A stretch of DNA of 52,383 nt from an uncultured beta proteobacterium (GCA_903928055.1 CAIYPG010000069.1:1-52383), one strand, 5' to 3'; shown: positions 20,058-28,909, counted from the first letter of the stretch. Notes: generated by a model from the sequence alone, not told the origin. Numbers and translations are program-made.

Positions 20058-20078
20058 ATTCCCGCCTTTGCGGGATGT
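20058..20078. repeat. REP-like palindrome
   Basis: attcccgcctttgcgggatg contains the stem cccgc/gcggg around cttt. It is nearly the same as the palindrome inside each 90-bp unit at 1-360, and so is a dispersed intergenic element in this genome. It lies between the two Bug receptor genes. Confidence 0.6.
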
Positions 20079-20191
20079 ATCCGGCTGCGTCAGTTGCGGC
20101 GCCCTCGATAAACCGTCCTGCAGGTGCAAACGAAACCGCTTGCGAGCCTGTCTGACTTCGATGCCGGCGTTCAGGCCGGTGACGCATGCGA

Positions 20192-21178
20192 CTATTCCTG
20201 CTGCAGGTTCAGGTTGGCGTCTTTGGCCAGCGTGCGCCAGCGTTCGGTTTCGCGGACAAGGATGCTCTGGAATTCCTCAACAGTGCTGCCGCCGTGGTCC
20301 TGGCCGGAGGCAGAGAGTCGTTTCACCACTTCGGGATGCCGGCCGGCTTTCTGGAATTCGGCGTTCAGCTTCTGGATGATGGGCCTGGGCACCGCGGCGT
20401 GCGCAACGATGCCGCTCCATGCGTCGTATTCGAAACCCCTGGCGCCAAGTTCGGCAAGCGGGGGCATGTCGGGCACGACGGAATTGCGCTCCAGCGTCGA
20501 GATGCCGAGCGACCTTGCCTTGCCATCCTTTACCAGCGGCAGGTTGACGGTCATCGCCCCCAGCGTGGCATCGAGTTCCCCGGACAGCATGGCGGTGAAG
20601 ATGTCACCGGTACCCTTGTACGGAATGTAGGTGACTTCCGCGCCGGCCAGGCGGTTCAGCCACAGGCCGTTCAGATGGATGATGCTGCCGATGCCGGAGG
20701 TGCCGAAGTTGATTTTTCCGGGATTCTTTTTCGCATAGGCCACATATTCCTGGAAGTTCCTTGCCGGAAAATTCGTGCGCACGAGCAGCATGCTGGCGGC
20801 CTTTGTGAGCAGTGATACGGCCTGAAAGGTTTTGACGGGGTCCGGCGCGTCCTTGAAGATCAGCGGGTTTGCGGTCAGGGACGAAGAGGCATTCAGCAGC
20901 GTGTATCCATCCGCCGGAGCCTTTGCGGCGAAGTTCGTGCCGAGCGCGGCACCGGCGCCGGCCTTGTTGTCGACGATGAACCGCCAACCGGTGGCCTCGC
21001 CGATTTTCTGCGAATACAGCCGTGAATAGATGTCACCGGCGCCGCCGGGCGTCTGCGGCACGACGATGAGAATGGGCTTGGACGGATATCCTGCAGCGGC
21101 ATCCTGGGCTGCTGCACCGAACGGCAGCAGGCCCGCCAGGGCCAGTGTTGTGGCTGCGAACGCATTTGCAATATTCAT
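20192..21178 (-). CDS. Bug/TctC-family periplasmic solute-binding protein
   Basis: The 328-residue receptor starts at the ATG at 21178, which has the ribosome site aaaggggg; a further in-frame start at 21211 has none and would spoil the signal peptide. The signal sequence ends near FGAAAQ (residue 25). Motifs include YPSKPILIVVPQTPGGAGDI, NKAGAGAALGTNFA and YDAWSGIVAHAAVP. It is the first of a receptor pair with 19020-20015. The ligand is not predictable. Confidence 0.92.
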   Translation of the reverse strand: MNIANAFAATTLALAGLLPFGAAAQDAAAGYPSKPILIVVPQTPGGAGDIYSRLYSQKIGEATGWRFIVDNKAGAGAALGTNFAAKAPADGYTLLNASSSLTANPLIFKDAPDPVKTFQAVSLLTKAASMLLVRTNFPARNFQEYVAYAKKNPGKINFGTSGIGSIIHLNGLWLNRLAGAEVTYIPYKGTGDIFTAMLSGELDATLGAMTVNLPLVKDGKARSLGISTLERNSVVPDMPPLAELGARGFEYDAWSGIVAHAAVPRPIIQKLNAEFQKAGRHPEVVKRLSASGQDHGGSTVEEFQSILVRETERWRTLAKDANLNLQQE

Positions 21179-21348
21179 GTGCCCCCTTTGTCTATCCGGA
21201 ATTGACAGCATCGTCTGTGCTGTTCAGTCGCGCACTCAGCGCCGTGGCAATGTTTGCACGACCGATGAGGCGAGGCAATGATTTGTTTATGCGAACAACC
21301 GGAGCCTGTCTGTGAATACGGGCTGCCGGCCTTGTGCACCAGGCAGGG

Positions 21349-21993
21349 CTATTTTCGGAGTGCGAGGATCGCGCCAGAGCCGGCGTCGGTGACGATGCCG
21401 CGGGTCATTGGCGTCAGTTCTTCCCAAAGGTGTTCCGGATCCTTGCTGAACACGATGTCCGGATCGGCATCGAGGACACTCCAGACGCCGCGGCGGATTT
21501 CCTCCTGCAATTCGCCGGGTCGCCACAGTACGTTGCCGACGTAATAGCGTGCATCGTTGGGCGTCTGTTCGATCACCTTGTCTACCACGGTGACGGTGAT
21601 TGCGAGGTAGAGGTCCTTCAGAAGGGGGATGCTGCCGTTGCCGGCCGCAGCCGCGCTTTTTGCCAGCGCGAACACCGCGCTGCTCGACATCGGTCCGCCG
21701 AAAAACACCGGTTCCACCACCGCCTTGGAAGGAGCGTGTTCCGGGAACAGGCTCGCGAGCGAGCGCCGCGTGGGGCGGTTGATCATGATGCCGATGAAAC
21801 GGTTGCCTTCGATGGCGGTGACAATCACCACCGACTTGCGGTAGGTCGGCTCAACGAGGTTCGGAGCGGCCACCAGGATGACGGTGTCCGGTTCGGCATC
21901 GGATTGGGCATGGCTGTTCGTGCTGGCGGCAAAGGCGGGCAGGAACAGGCATATGACCGCAGCGAGTCTGGAGAATCTGGTGCGTACGTCCAT
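21349..21993 (-). CDS. YqgE/AlgH-family (DUF179) protein with a signal peptide
   Basis: The 214-residue product carries the YqgE/AlgH fold: LVAAPNLVEPTYRKSVVIVT, IGIMINRPTRRSLASLFP, VFFGGPMSSSAVFAL and YVGNVLWRPGELQEEIRRG. Standard YqgE is a cytoplasmic protein of about 185 residues. This one begins with a basic then hydrophobic leader (RFSRLAAVICLFLPAFA) ending near SHAQ (residue 28), so it is probably exported. The start at 21993 has an aggag ribosome site 7 bp away; longer upstream frame lacks support. The biochemical role of the family is unknown. It may be co-transcribed with the receptor pair downstream (gap 170 bp). Confidence 0.85.
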   Translation of the reverse strand: MDVRTRFSRLAAVICLFLPAFAASTNSHAQSDAEPDTVILVAAPNLVEPTYRKSVVIVTAIEGNRFIGIMINRPTRRSLASLFPEHAPSKAVVEPVFFGGPMSSSAVFALAKSAAAAGNGSIPLLKDLYLAITVTVVDKVIEQTPNDARYYVGNVLWRPGELQEEIRRGVWSVLDADPDIVFSKDPEHLWEELTPMTRGIVTDAGSGAILALRK

Positions 21994-22454
21994 GCCGGGA
22001 CTCCTGTGTGCACGCTGAACATGCCATGCGGCTGCGCCGCTCTTTGTATTGGGCTGCCATGTCGAGGAAGCGTCCTTTGAGGGCCGGTTCCGTAACACGT
22101 TTCGTTGCCATTGCAGCCGTCTGAAAAACAGCATATCAGAACATGCAGAAGTCGTGCGCGAGGGCTGTTGGCGCCGGATTTCCTGCATCGCCGCTGCGTC
22201 CTGTACGCATAGCTGCACATGCCATCCATGCGTCGAAAGTCCGCCTGCCTTTGCTATACTCGATGCGTCGTTGCATTCGTCATTTCGCTGCGCAACGATC
22301 TCAAGCATCAATACGAATGCAGTTGGTCACAGGGTGGTCACCAGGTGGTTGAAGGCGGTGCGGTTGTGATCGCAGCACACACCGCACAACGCCATGCATC
22401 CGGAATTCATCGTCGCGGACTTTATCGTCACAGATCAAAGAGGGGAGCACAGGC
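21994..22454. other. Intergenic region between divergent yqgE-like and SDR genes
   Basis: About 460 bp with no credible gene. It holds a good extended -10 (TTTGCTATACT, hexamer 22255-22260) pointing to the SDR gene, an imperfect stem cgttgc/gcaacg around 22270-22300, and ggtcac repeats near 22325-22345 that could bind a regulator. The leader to the SDR ATG would be about 190 nt. Confidence 0.45.
22255..22260 (+). promoter_or_regulatory. Extended -10 promoter element upstream of the SDR pair
   Basis: TATACT preceded by TG at the extended -10 position (TGCTATACT). The -35 region is poor, as is usual when an extended -10 is present. It would drive the two SDR genes at 22455 and 23464. Confidence 0.45.
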
Positions 22455-23375
22455 ATGGCTGAGGGCATGTTGCAGGGCAAGGTGGCATTGATTACCGGAT
22501 CGGGGCGCGGCATCGGGCGTTCCATGGCGATCCTGATGTCCAGTCGTGGTGCCAGCGTGGTGGTGAACGACGTCGGGGCCGGCCTGCATGGCGAGACCAC
22601 CGGCGAGACGCCCGCCCAGGAAGTGGTCGACACGATCAAGAAGGCCGGCGGCAACGCAGTGGCCAACTACGACAGCGTGGCCGACTGGGACGGTGCTCAC
22701 CGCATGGTCAAGCAGGCCGTGGATACGTTCGGCAAGATCGACATCGTGGTGAACAATGCCGGCATCCTGCGCGATGTCATGTTCCACAAGATGACGCCGG
22801 AGGAATTCGATGCCGTCATCAAGGTGCACCTGTTCGGCTCGATCTATGTCAGCCGTGCCGCGGCGCCGGAATTCCGCAAGCAGGAAAGCGGTAGCTACAT
22901 CCACATGACCTCGGTGTCCGGACTGTTCGGCAACATCGGGCAGGTCAATTACGGCGCGGCCAAGACCGGCATCGTCGGCCTGTCGAACACGCTGGTGCTG
23001 GAGCTGGCGAAGTACAACGTGCGTTCCAACTGCATCTCCCCCAGCGGCAACACCCGCATGACGCAGAGCGTGCCGGTGCGCGGCACCGAGGAGGAGAAGA
23101 AGGCGCGCGAGAAGAAGATGGCCGCAACGCCACCGGAATCGCCCGGCATCCTCGCCACCTTCCTCGCGAGCGACCTCGCCAAGGATGTCAACGGCCAGAT
23201 CATCGGTGCGCGCGGCAGCGAGATCTACCTCTACAACCACTCCCGTCCAACACGTTTCCTGAACCATAAGGGCGGCTGGACGCCCGAGCTGCTGGCGGAA
23301 AGCCTGCCCAAGCTGGCGCCGATGTTCTCGCCGGTGGTGCCGGCCAAGACATGGATGCCGTGGACACCAGACTGA
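22455..23375 (+). CDS. Short-chain dehydrogenase/reductase, MFE-2-like 3-hydroxyacyl-CoA dehydrogenase type
   Basis: The 306-residue classical SDR has the NAD(P) motif TGSGRGIG (14-21), NNAG near residue 100, and catalytic Ser, Tyr166 and Lys170 (NYGAAK). The long form, with VVVNDVGAG after beta-2 and a QIIGARGSEIYLYNHSRPTR C-terminal part, resembles the dehydrogenase unit of peroxisomal-type multifunctional beta-oxidation enzymes (HSD17B4/FOX2). That suggests oxidation of 3-hydroxyacyl-CoAs; the exact substrate is inferred only. A close paralogue follows at 23464 after 88 bp. The ribosome site is gagggga. Confidence 0.88.
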   Translation: MAEGMLQGKVALITGSGRGIGRSMAILMSSRGASVVVNDVGAGLHGETTGETPAQEVVDTIKKAGGNAVANYDSVADWDGAHRMVKQAVDTFGKIDIVVNNAGILRDVMFHKMTPEEFDAVIKVHLFGSIYVSRAAAPEFRKQESGSYIHMTSVSGLFGNIGQVNYGAAKTGIVGLSNTLVLELAKYNVRSNCISPSGNTRMTQSVPVRGTEEEKKAREKKMAATPPESPGILATFLASDLAKDVNGQIIGARGSEIYLYNHSRPTRFLNHKGGWTPELLAESLPKLAPMFSPVVPAKTWMPWTPD

Positions 23376-23463
23376 TTACAAATTCTCTGAAAATACGCTT
23401 TTAAAAAGCCGATTAATTCAGAATTGATCATATTGATCGAACGGAACAGGGAAGGGGCAGGCA

Positions 23464-24381
23464 ATGGCTGAAGGAATGTTGCAAGGCAAGGTGGCAGTGG
23501 TGACGGGAGCGGGGCGGGGCATCGGCCGCGCCATCGCGATCATGATGGCAAGCCGCGGCGCGAGCGTGGTGGTGAATGATGTGGGCGCGGGGCTGAGCGA
23601 CCAGAACGCCGACCAGTCACCGGCGCAGGAAGTGGTCGATACGATCAAGAAGGCGGGCGGCCAGGCCGTTGCAGCCTATGACAGCGTTGCCGACTGGGAC
23701 GGCGCGCACCGCATCATCAAGTCGGCGCTGGATAATTTCGGCCGCATCGATGTCCTGGTGAACAATGCGGGCATCCTGCGCGACAAAATGTTCCATCACA
23801 TGACCAAGGACGACATTGATGCGGTGCTGAAGGTGCATCTATATGGCGCTTTCAACATGAGCCGCGCCACGGTGGAGCATTTCCGCAAGCAGGAAAGCGG
23901 TGTGTTCCTGCACATGACTTCGCGTTCCGGCATCTACGGCAACATCGGCCAGGCCAACTACGCCGCGGCCAAGCTGGCGCTGGTGGGTTTTTCCAATTCA
24001 CTGCAACTGGAAATGGAACGCTTCAATGTGCGCTCCAACCTGATCTCGCCCTCGGCCAACACGCGCATGACGCAGAGTGTGCCTTCGGCCAAGCGCGGTG
24101 GCGCGGAGGCACAGGCGGCACGCCTGGCCGCGATGCCGCCGGAGGGCGTGGCGGTGCTGGCAACCATGCTGGCAAGCGATGCGGCCAGCAATGTGCGCGG
24201 CCAGATCATCGGTGCCCGTGGCAGCGACATCATCCTCTACAACCATCCGCGCCCGGTGCGCATCCTGCAGCGGGATGGCGGCTGGACGCCGGAGTCGCTG
24301 GCCGAGGCCATGCCGGCCATGGCCTCGCTGTACACGCCGATACAGGCCGGTTCGGACGCGATGAAATGGAATCCGGTCTGA
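23464..24381 (+). CDS. Short-chain dehydrogenase/reductase, paralogue of the preceding gene
   Basis: The 305-residue SDR is alike in length and sequence throughout to the gene at 22455, sharing an almost identical N-terminus, VVVNDVGAGL, QEVVDTIKKAGG and GQIIGARGSDIILYNHPRPVR. It has the cofactor motif TGAGRGIG, NNAG, and catalytic Tyr166/Lys170 (NYAAAK). The pair is a tandem duplication that has diverged, most likely toward different acyl-CoA substrates. It has a gaagggg ribosome site. An AT-rich 88-bp spacer holds ttgatcatattgatc at about 23425-23439, a possible operator. Confidence 0.88.
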   Translation: MAEGMLQGKVAVVTGAGRGIGRAIAIMMASRGASVVVNDVGAGLSDQNADQSPAQEVVDTIKKAGGQAVAAYDSVADWDGAHRIIKSALDNFGRIDVLVNNAGILRDKMFHHMTKDDIDAVLKVHLYGAFNMSRATVEHFRKQESGVFLHMTSRSGIYGNIGQANYAAAKLALVGFSNSLQLEMERFNVRSNLISPSANTRMTQSVPSAKRGGAEAQAARLAAMPPEGVAVLATMLASDAASNVRGQIIGARGSDIILYNHPRPVRILQRDGGWTPESLAEAMPAMASLYTPIQAGSDAMKWNPV

Positions 24382-24410
24382 TCTGACGCAGACCCGCTCG
24401 TCCTTGCAAC

Positions 24411-24434
24411 GCCCGGCAATGTGACCTGCCGGGC
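24411..24434. terminator. Hairpin between convergent SDR and tag genes
   Basis: gcccggca (24411-24418) and tgccgggc (24427-24434) form a perfect 8-bp stem with an 8-nt loop, exactly between the SDR stop (24381) and the tag stop (24437). No long T run follows on either strand. Confidence 0.6.
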
Positions 24435-24436
24435 TG

Positions 24437-25069
24437 TCATTTGCGGGGCAGGGGCTTCCTTGACGGGGGCGTTGGCCTGCCGGTGGATTTCCCGCCCAGT
24501 TCGGCGTGGCGAAAGCAACCCACGATGTGGTCGTTGACCATGCCAGTGGCCTGCATGTGGGCGTAACAGATGGTCGTGCCGACAAAACGGAAACCGCGGC
24601 GTTTCAGGTCGCGGCTCATGGCGTCGGATTCCGGCGTGCTGGCCGGCACGTTCTTCAGGCTGCGCCGCCGGTTGACGAGGGGTTTGCCGCCGATGAACTG
24701 CCAGATATACCGGTCGAACGAGCCGAACTCCTTTTGCACCGCAAGGAAGGCGCGCGCATTCGTGATTGTCGATTCGATCTTGAGGCGGTTGCGCACGATG
24801 CCGGCATCCTGCATCAGCCGCTCGACGTCGCGCGCACCGAAGCGGGCTACCTTCTGCGCATCGAAGCCGGCAAAGGCCTTGCGATAGCCTGCGCGCTTGT
24901 TGAGGATGGTTGACCAGGACAGGCCGGCCTGCGCGCCTTCCAGAACCAGGAATTCGAACAGGGTGCGGTCGTCATGCACGGGGGTACCCCATTCCTCGTC
25001 GTGGTAGTGCACGTAGGCTTCGGAACCCAGGCACCAGGCGCAGCGTTTTTTCTCGTCTGATTTGGTCAT
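24437..25069 (-). CDS. tag: DNA-3-methyladenine glycosylase I
   Basis: Tag removes 3-methyladenine from alkylated DNA, starting base excision repair. The 210-residue protein has the zinc-binding Cys near the N-terminus (RCAWCLG), YHDEEWG, the active-site segment LFEFLVLEGAQAGLSW with catalytic Glu, IVRNRLKI, and the C-terminal zinc residues in VNDHIVGCFRH. Length is slightly above the usual 190 because of a Pro/Arg/Lys-rich tail. The ATG at 25069 has no clear ribosome site. Confidence 0.95.
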   Translation of the reverse strand: MTKSDEKKRCAWCLGSEAYVHYHDEEWGTPVHDDRTLFEFLVLEGAQAGLSWSTILNKRAGYRKAFAGFDAQKVARFGARDVERLMQDAGIVRNRLKIESTITNARAFLAVQKEFGSFDRYIWQFIGGKPLVNRRRSLKNVPASTPESDAMSRDLKRRGFRFVGTTICYAHMQATGMVNDHIVGCFRHAELGGKSTGRPTPPSRKPLPRK

Positions 25070-25131
25070 GTCAGTATGCGATCAGTGTGTGAACAAAGGT
25101 GCGGGATGCGCGAAAGAGAATGTTATGTGAT

Positions 25132-25137
25132 TATAAT
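25132..25137 (+). promoter_or_regulatory. Possible -10 element upstream of the short HTH gene
   Basis: TATAAT occurs in an AT-rich patch (25120-25145) within the 191-bp gap between tag and the HTH gene. The -35 is not convincing. The distance to the ATG (25261) would give a leader of roughly 115 nt. Confidence 0.35.
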
Positions 25138-25260
25138 AAAAGCATCTGCCATGCTGATGTGGCTCCACCCGGATTAAACTGATAACATTGCTGACATTGA
25201 TGGGCCGGGCGGTGTGCACGGCTCTCGCAGGCATATCGACAACACGGGAATCCAAACACC

Positions 25261-25605
25261 ATGCAGAACGAACGACTCACGCAGCTTTACCTCGAACTGG
25301 CCAGTGGCAACACGGTGACCGCGAACGCGCTGGCTGATGCGCTGGGCGTCTCCAAGCCGACGGTCCATCGCGACATCGAGCGCCTGCGCGGTGCCGGCAT
25401 GCCGATCAAGGGCACCACGAACGTCGGTTACTCGCTGGGCGATGCGCCGGAGATTCCGCCGCTGCTGCTGACCGCGGACGAATTGCGCGCGCTTACCGCC
25501 GGCATCAAATCGGCCGGTCCTGCACATGCCGAAGCCGCGCGCTCGTTGCTCGACAAGGTGCGTGCCCTGATTCCGCCGCGCAGCCGCAAGAAATACGGTC
25601 TGTAA
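25261..25605 (+). CDS. Short HTH transcriptional regulator (YafY-type N-terminal domain)
   Basis: The 114-residue protein begins with a DeoR/HTH_11-type helix-turn-helix: LTQLYLELASGNTVTANALA then LGVSKPTVHRDIERLRGAG (about 5-47). The following segment (PPLLLTADELRALTAGI) matches the linker that precedes the WYL domain in YafY-like regulators. The WYL ligand-sensing domain itself is missing, and the protein ends in a basic tail (RSRKKYGL). It could be a stand-alone DNA-binding protein or a natural truncation; no remnant of a WYL frame follows, as the CDF gene is convergent. Confidence 0.75.
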   Translation: MQNERLTQLYLELASGNTVTANALADALGVSKPTVHRDIERLRGAGMPIKGTTNVGYSLGDAPEIPPLLLTADELRALTAGIKSAGPAHAEAARSLLDKVRALIPPRSRKKYGL

Positions 25606-25621
25606 TTCCGCCAGGGGAGTA

Positions 25622-25641
25622 CGAGGGGAACTGTTCCCTCG
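25622..25641. terminator. Imperfect hairpin between convergent genes
   Basis: cgaggggaa and ttccctcg can pair with one bulged G, forming a compact stem between the HTH gene (ends 25605) and the CDF gene (ends 25663). No clear T tract. Confidence 0.4.
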
Positions 25642-25662
25642 TCAGGTTCGGCCTCGTCGACC

Positions 25663-26670
25663 TCAAACCCTGTCATCCGCGGCGAGCCGGCAGGGTTCGC
25701 CGCCGTCCCCGCGCTCAACCTGCACCGTTGCATGGTGTATGCCGAAGCGCCGCTCCAGTTCGCTGCAGAGGCGGGCATAGAAGGCATCGGATGGCGTTCC
25801 TTCGGGCATGACCAGATGCGCGGTGAGTGCGGTTTCCGCCGTGCTCATGGCCCAGATGTGCAGGTCATGGACTTCGCTCACGCCGGGCAGCCCTGCCAGA
25901 AGGGCACGAACCTCGGCTGGCCGTATCCCCGAAGGCACCGCGTCCAGCGCCAGATTGATCGAGTCCTTCAGCAGGCCCCAGGTGCCGGCAATGATCACGA
26001 CGACGATGACCAGGCTGATGGCCGGATCCAGCCACAGCCAGCCGGTATTCATGATCAGCAGTCCTGCGATGACCACGCCCAGGGACACCGCGGCATCGGC
26101 GGCCATGTGCAGGAAAACACCGCGCTGGTTCAGGTCGTCATGGCGGCCGCGCATGAACAGCAGCGCCGTGGCGGTATTGATGACGACGCCGATCGTGGCA
26201 ACGATGATGATGGCCAGGCCGGGAATCGGCGTCGGATTGCGCAGGCGGTCGATGGCCTCCCAGCCGATGCCGCCGCAGACCACCAGCAGCAACAGCGCAT
26301 TGATCAGTGCAGCCCAGATCGACGAACTGCGCAGCCCGTAGGTGTAGCGCTCTGACGGCGGACGGCGAGAAAGCAGCACCGCGCCCCAGGCAAGCGCCAG
26401 TCCGAGCAGGTCGGACAGGTTGTGACCGGCGTCGGCCAGCAGCGCCAGCGAGTTCGTGACTATCCCGGCGGCAGCCTCCACCAGGACAAACGCAAGATTC
26501 AGTCCGAAGCCGATGGCGTAGGCAGTGGCGGGGCCGCCTGATGGAGGAGGTGGCGCGTGGTGGTGGCCGTGTCCATGTCCGTTCCCATGGTCATGACCAT
26601 GATCGTGATGACCATGGCTGTGATGGTCGTGATCGTGGTCGTGATGATCGTGATCGCTGTGCGATGCCAT
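25663..26670 (-). CDS. CDF-family cation efflux protein (CzcD/ZitB type)
   Basis: The 335-residue inner-membrane antiporter likely exports Zn2+, Co2+ or Cd2+. Its N-terminal 45 residues are an extreme His/Asp/Gly metal-buffering tail, followed by six hydrophobic segments. Metal-site motifs are LADAGHNLSD in helix 2 and HMAADAAVS in helix 5. The C-terminal cytoplasmic domain contains HDLHIWAMS. The ATG at 26670 was chosen because the His-rich region starts there; upstream frame to 26817 overlaps another small frame. The ribosome site is weak. Confidence 0.92.
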   Translation of the reverse strand: MASHSDHDHHDHDHDHHSHGHHDHGHDHGNGHGHGHHHAPPPPSGGPATAYAIGFGLNLAFVLVEAAAGIVTNSLALLADAGHNLSDLLGLALAWGAVLLSRRPPSERYTYGLRSSSIWAALINALLLLVVCGGIGWEAIDRLRNPTPIPGLAIIIVATIGVVINTATALLFMRGRHDDLNQRGVFLHMAADAAVSLGVVIAGLLIMNTGWLWLDPAISLVIVVVIIAGTWGLLKDSINLALDAVPSGIRPAEVRALLAGLPGVSEVHDLHIWAMSTAETALTAHLVMPEGTPSDAFYARLCSELERRFGIHHATVQVERGDGGEPCRLAADDRV

Positions 26671-26683
26671 GCGGTTCGTTTTC

Positions 26684-26923
26684 TCAGAGACCGCCGGACG
26701 GATTGCCGGGGCCGCGTTTGCCAGGCGCGCGGAAGGCACGCACTGCATCGTCAATCGCCGCTTCCAGTTCGCCCGGAAACAATTCTCCGTTGTTCGACTG
26801 CACCGGCGGGCCGGCACCGTCGGCCAGGCGCCAGCGCATGGCTTCCTCGACCGGCTGGCGGAGGGTGCGGCGACGGGGGCGGCGCGCGGGTTTTGCGGGG
26901 GTCAAGGCGAGCGGACGGTGCAA
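26684..26923 (-). CDS. Small hypothetical protein (79 aa, TTG start)
   Basis: An open frame of 79 codons with strongly GC-rich third positions fills the gap between the acyl-CoA dehydrogenase stop and the CDF gene start. It begins at TTG (26923); an internal ATG exists at about residue 29. The C-terminal part (NGELFPGELEAAIDDAVRAF) looks like a short amphipathic helical segment; the N-terminus is Pro/Arg-rich. I do not recognise it. High GC may create such frames by chance, so this is tentative. Confidence 0.35.
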   Translation of the reverse strand: MHRPLALTPAKPARRPRRRTLRQPVEEAMRWRLADGAGPPVQSNNGELFPGELEAAIDDAVRAFRAPGKRGPGNPSGGL

Positions 26924-26933
26924 TGTGCCGTGA

Positions 26934-28145
26934 TTACGAGAATGCCTGGATGCCGGTCTGGGCGCGGCCCAGGATCAGCGCATGGATGTCGTGGGTGCCT
27001 TCATAGGTGTTCACGACTTCGAGGTTCACCAGGTGGCGGGCCACGCCGAATTCGTCGGAGATGCCGTTGCCGCCCATCATGTCCCGGGCCACGCGCGCAA
27101 TCTCCAGTGATTTGCCGGCGGAATTGCGCTTGAGCAGGGAAGTAATTTCCACTGCGGCGGTGCCTTCGTCCTTCATGCGCCCCAGGCGCAGGCAGGCCTG
27201 CAGGCCCAGCGTGATTTCCGTCTGCATGTCGGCCAGCTTCTTCTGGATCAGCTGGTTGGCAGCCAGCGGACGGCCGAACTGCTTGCGGTCGAGCACGTAT
27301 TGCCGCGCGCGGTGCCAGCAATCCTCGGCGGCACCCAGCGCCCCCCAGGCAATGCCGTAACGGGCCGAATTCAGGCAGGTAAAGGGACCCTTGAGGTCCT
27401 GGGCGCCCGGCAGCAGGTTTTCCTCGGGCACGAAGACATTGTCCATGACCACTTCGCCGGTGATGGAAGCGCGCATGCCGACTTTGCCCTGGATGACTGG
27501 TGCGGAGAGGCCCTTCATGCCTTTTTCCAGGATGAAACCGCGGATCACGCCGTCCTCGGTTTTGGCCCAGATGACGAAGACGTCGGCGACGGGGGAGTTC
27601 GTGATCCACATCTTGGCACCAGTCACGCTGTAGCCGCCAGCCACCTTGATGGCGCGGGTGACCATGCTGCCGGGGTCGGAGCCGTGGTTCGGCTCGGTCA
27701 GTCCGAAACAGCCGATCCATTCGCCGCGCGCCAGCTTGGGCAGGTATTTCATCTTCTGCGCTTCGTTGCCGAATTCATTGATCGGCACCATGACCAGCGA
27801 GCTCTGTACGCTCATCATGGAACGATAACCCGAGTCGACGCGCTCGACTTCGCGGGCGATCAGGCCGTAGCAGACGTAGTTCAGGCCCGAGCCGCCGTAC
27901 TGGCTGGGGATGGTGCAGCCCAGCAGGCCCAGTTCGCCCATTTCGCGGAACACCGCCGGATCAAATTTCTCGTGGCGGAAGGCCTCCGTGACGCGCGAGG
28001 CGAGCTTGTCCTGGGCATAGGCGCGGGCGGCCTCCTGCACCATGCGTTCCTCTTCCGTGATCTGGCTGGACAGCAGCAGCGGGTCGTCCCAGACGAAGCG
28101 TGCTTTGGCAGGTTTTCCGGATTTCCGGGCAGGAGTTGCGTTCAT
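26934..28145 (-). CDS. gcdH: Acyl-CoA dehydrogenase, glutaryl-CoA dehydrogenase type
   Basis: The 403-residue flavoprotein most resembles glutaryl-CoA dehydrogenase, which oxidises and decarboxylates glutaryl-CoA to crotonyl-CoA in lysine/tryptophan breakdown. Typical segments are [68 protein letters not shown] and the catalytic Glu (about 382) in [17 protein letters not shown]. Start at 28145 gives the usual N-terminus with a short basic extension. No partner CoA-transferase is adjacent. The specific substrate is inferred from motif similarity. Confidence 0.9.
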   Translation of the reverse strand: MNATPARKSGKPAKARFVWDDPLLLSSQITEEERMVQEAARAYAQDKLASRVTEAFRHEKFDPAVFREMGELGLLGCTIPSQYGGSGLNYVCYGLIAREVERVDSGYRSMMSVQSSLVMVPINEFGNEAQKMKYLPKLARGEWIGCFGLTEPNHGSDPGSMVTRAIKVAGGYSVTGAKMWITNSPVADVFVIWAKTEDGVIRGFILEKGMKGLSAPVIQGKVGMRASITGEVVMDNVFVPEENLLPGAQDLKGPFTCLNSARYGIAWGALGAAEDCWHRARQYVLDRKQFGRPLAANQLIQKKLADMQTEITLGLQACLRLGRMKDEGTAAVEITSLLKRNSAGKSLEIARVARDMMGGNGISDEFGVARHLVNLEVVNTYEGTHDIHALILGRAQTGIQAFS

Positions 28146-28357
28146 GGTCTGGTCTTCTGAATGTGGTTTGTTCTGGAGGCGCCATGATACCGCGGGCGAG
28201 GGCGGCGGGCATGTTTCCCGGGGTGCTGCTGATCCGGATTCCACGAACGCGTTGACGGCATCCCGGGAAATGGGCACAGTGTGTTCGCCATTCCGTCGCT
28301 GGTGGTATGGCGGAGGAACGGGGTGGCTGAATTGCCCATAAAACAGCCGGAGGTCAT

Positions 28358-28846
28358 ATGTTCAAACGCATTCTGATCGCCTATAACGGCACGCGTGAAG
28401 GCAAGAGCGCGCTGCTGACCAGCAAGAACATGGCGGACTTCACCAAGGCGGATGTTCATCTGCTGGCCGTGGCCGGCATGCCTGCCAACATGTTCCTCAC
28501 CGAAGGCTTCCTGCCCGAGGAGTTGATCGAGGAAGAAAAGAAACGCGCCCAGGAAATTCTCGACGAAGGCACGTCGCAGCTCAAGGAAAAGGGCTTCAAT
28601 GTTCAGGGGCACCTTGCCGTGGGAGAGCCGGTCGAGGAGATCAGCCGCCTTGCGGTGGAATTGAATTGCGACCTGATCGTGGTCGGACATGCGCAGAAGG
28701 CCAAGTTCGGCACGCGCTGGTGGCGGGGCTCGGTGGGCAAGTCGTTGCTGGACAACGCGCCCTGCACCGTGATGGTGGCGCGGACCATGAACGACGCGGC
28801 CAAGGCCGCCGCCGAGGCGCTGACCGCCGAATCGCAGAAAACCTGA
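28358..28846 (+). CDS. Universal stress protein (UspA family)
   Basis: The 162-residue protein has the Usp fold: start [55 protein letters not shown] at the C-terminal nucleotide loop (quoted in part: [27 protein letters not shown]). The G-2X-G-9X-G(S/T)-type loop suggests ATP binding. It has a good ribosome site (ggagg). A 212-bp gap separates it from the divergent acyl-CoA dehydrogenase gene. Its cellular role is not specified by context. Confidence 0.92.
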   Translation: MFKRILIAYNGTREGKSALLTSKNMADFTKADVHLLAVAGMPANMFLTEGFLPEELIEEEKKRAQEILDEGTSQLKEKGFNVQGHLAVGEPVEEISRLAVELNCDLIVVGHAQKAKFGTRWWRGSVGKSLLDNAPCTVMVARTMNDAAKAAAEALTAESQKT

Positions 28847-28857
28847 GCGCGGCCTCC

Positions 28858-28882
28858 GATCCGCACCGGGAGTGGGCGGATC
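28858..28882 (+). terminator. Hairpin after the universal stress protein gene
   Basis: gatccgc (28858-28864) pairs with gcggatc (28876-28882), 11-nt loop, starting 11 bp past the stop. No T tract is present. It precedes the TATAAT at 28910 and so may separate the usp gene from the TPR-CHAT unit. Confidence 0.45.
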
Positions 28883-28909
28883 GCCGGCGGACTGTCTGCA
28901 GTCGCGGGC

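Noticed and set aside
22049..22369. 106-codon plus-strand frame in the yqgE-SDR gap
   Set aside because: Cys-rich, no ribosome site, and spans a likely promoter.
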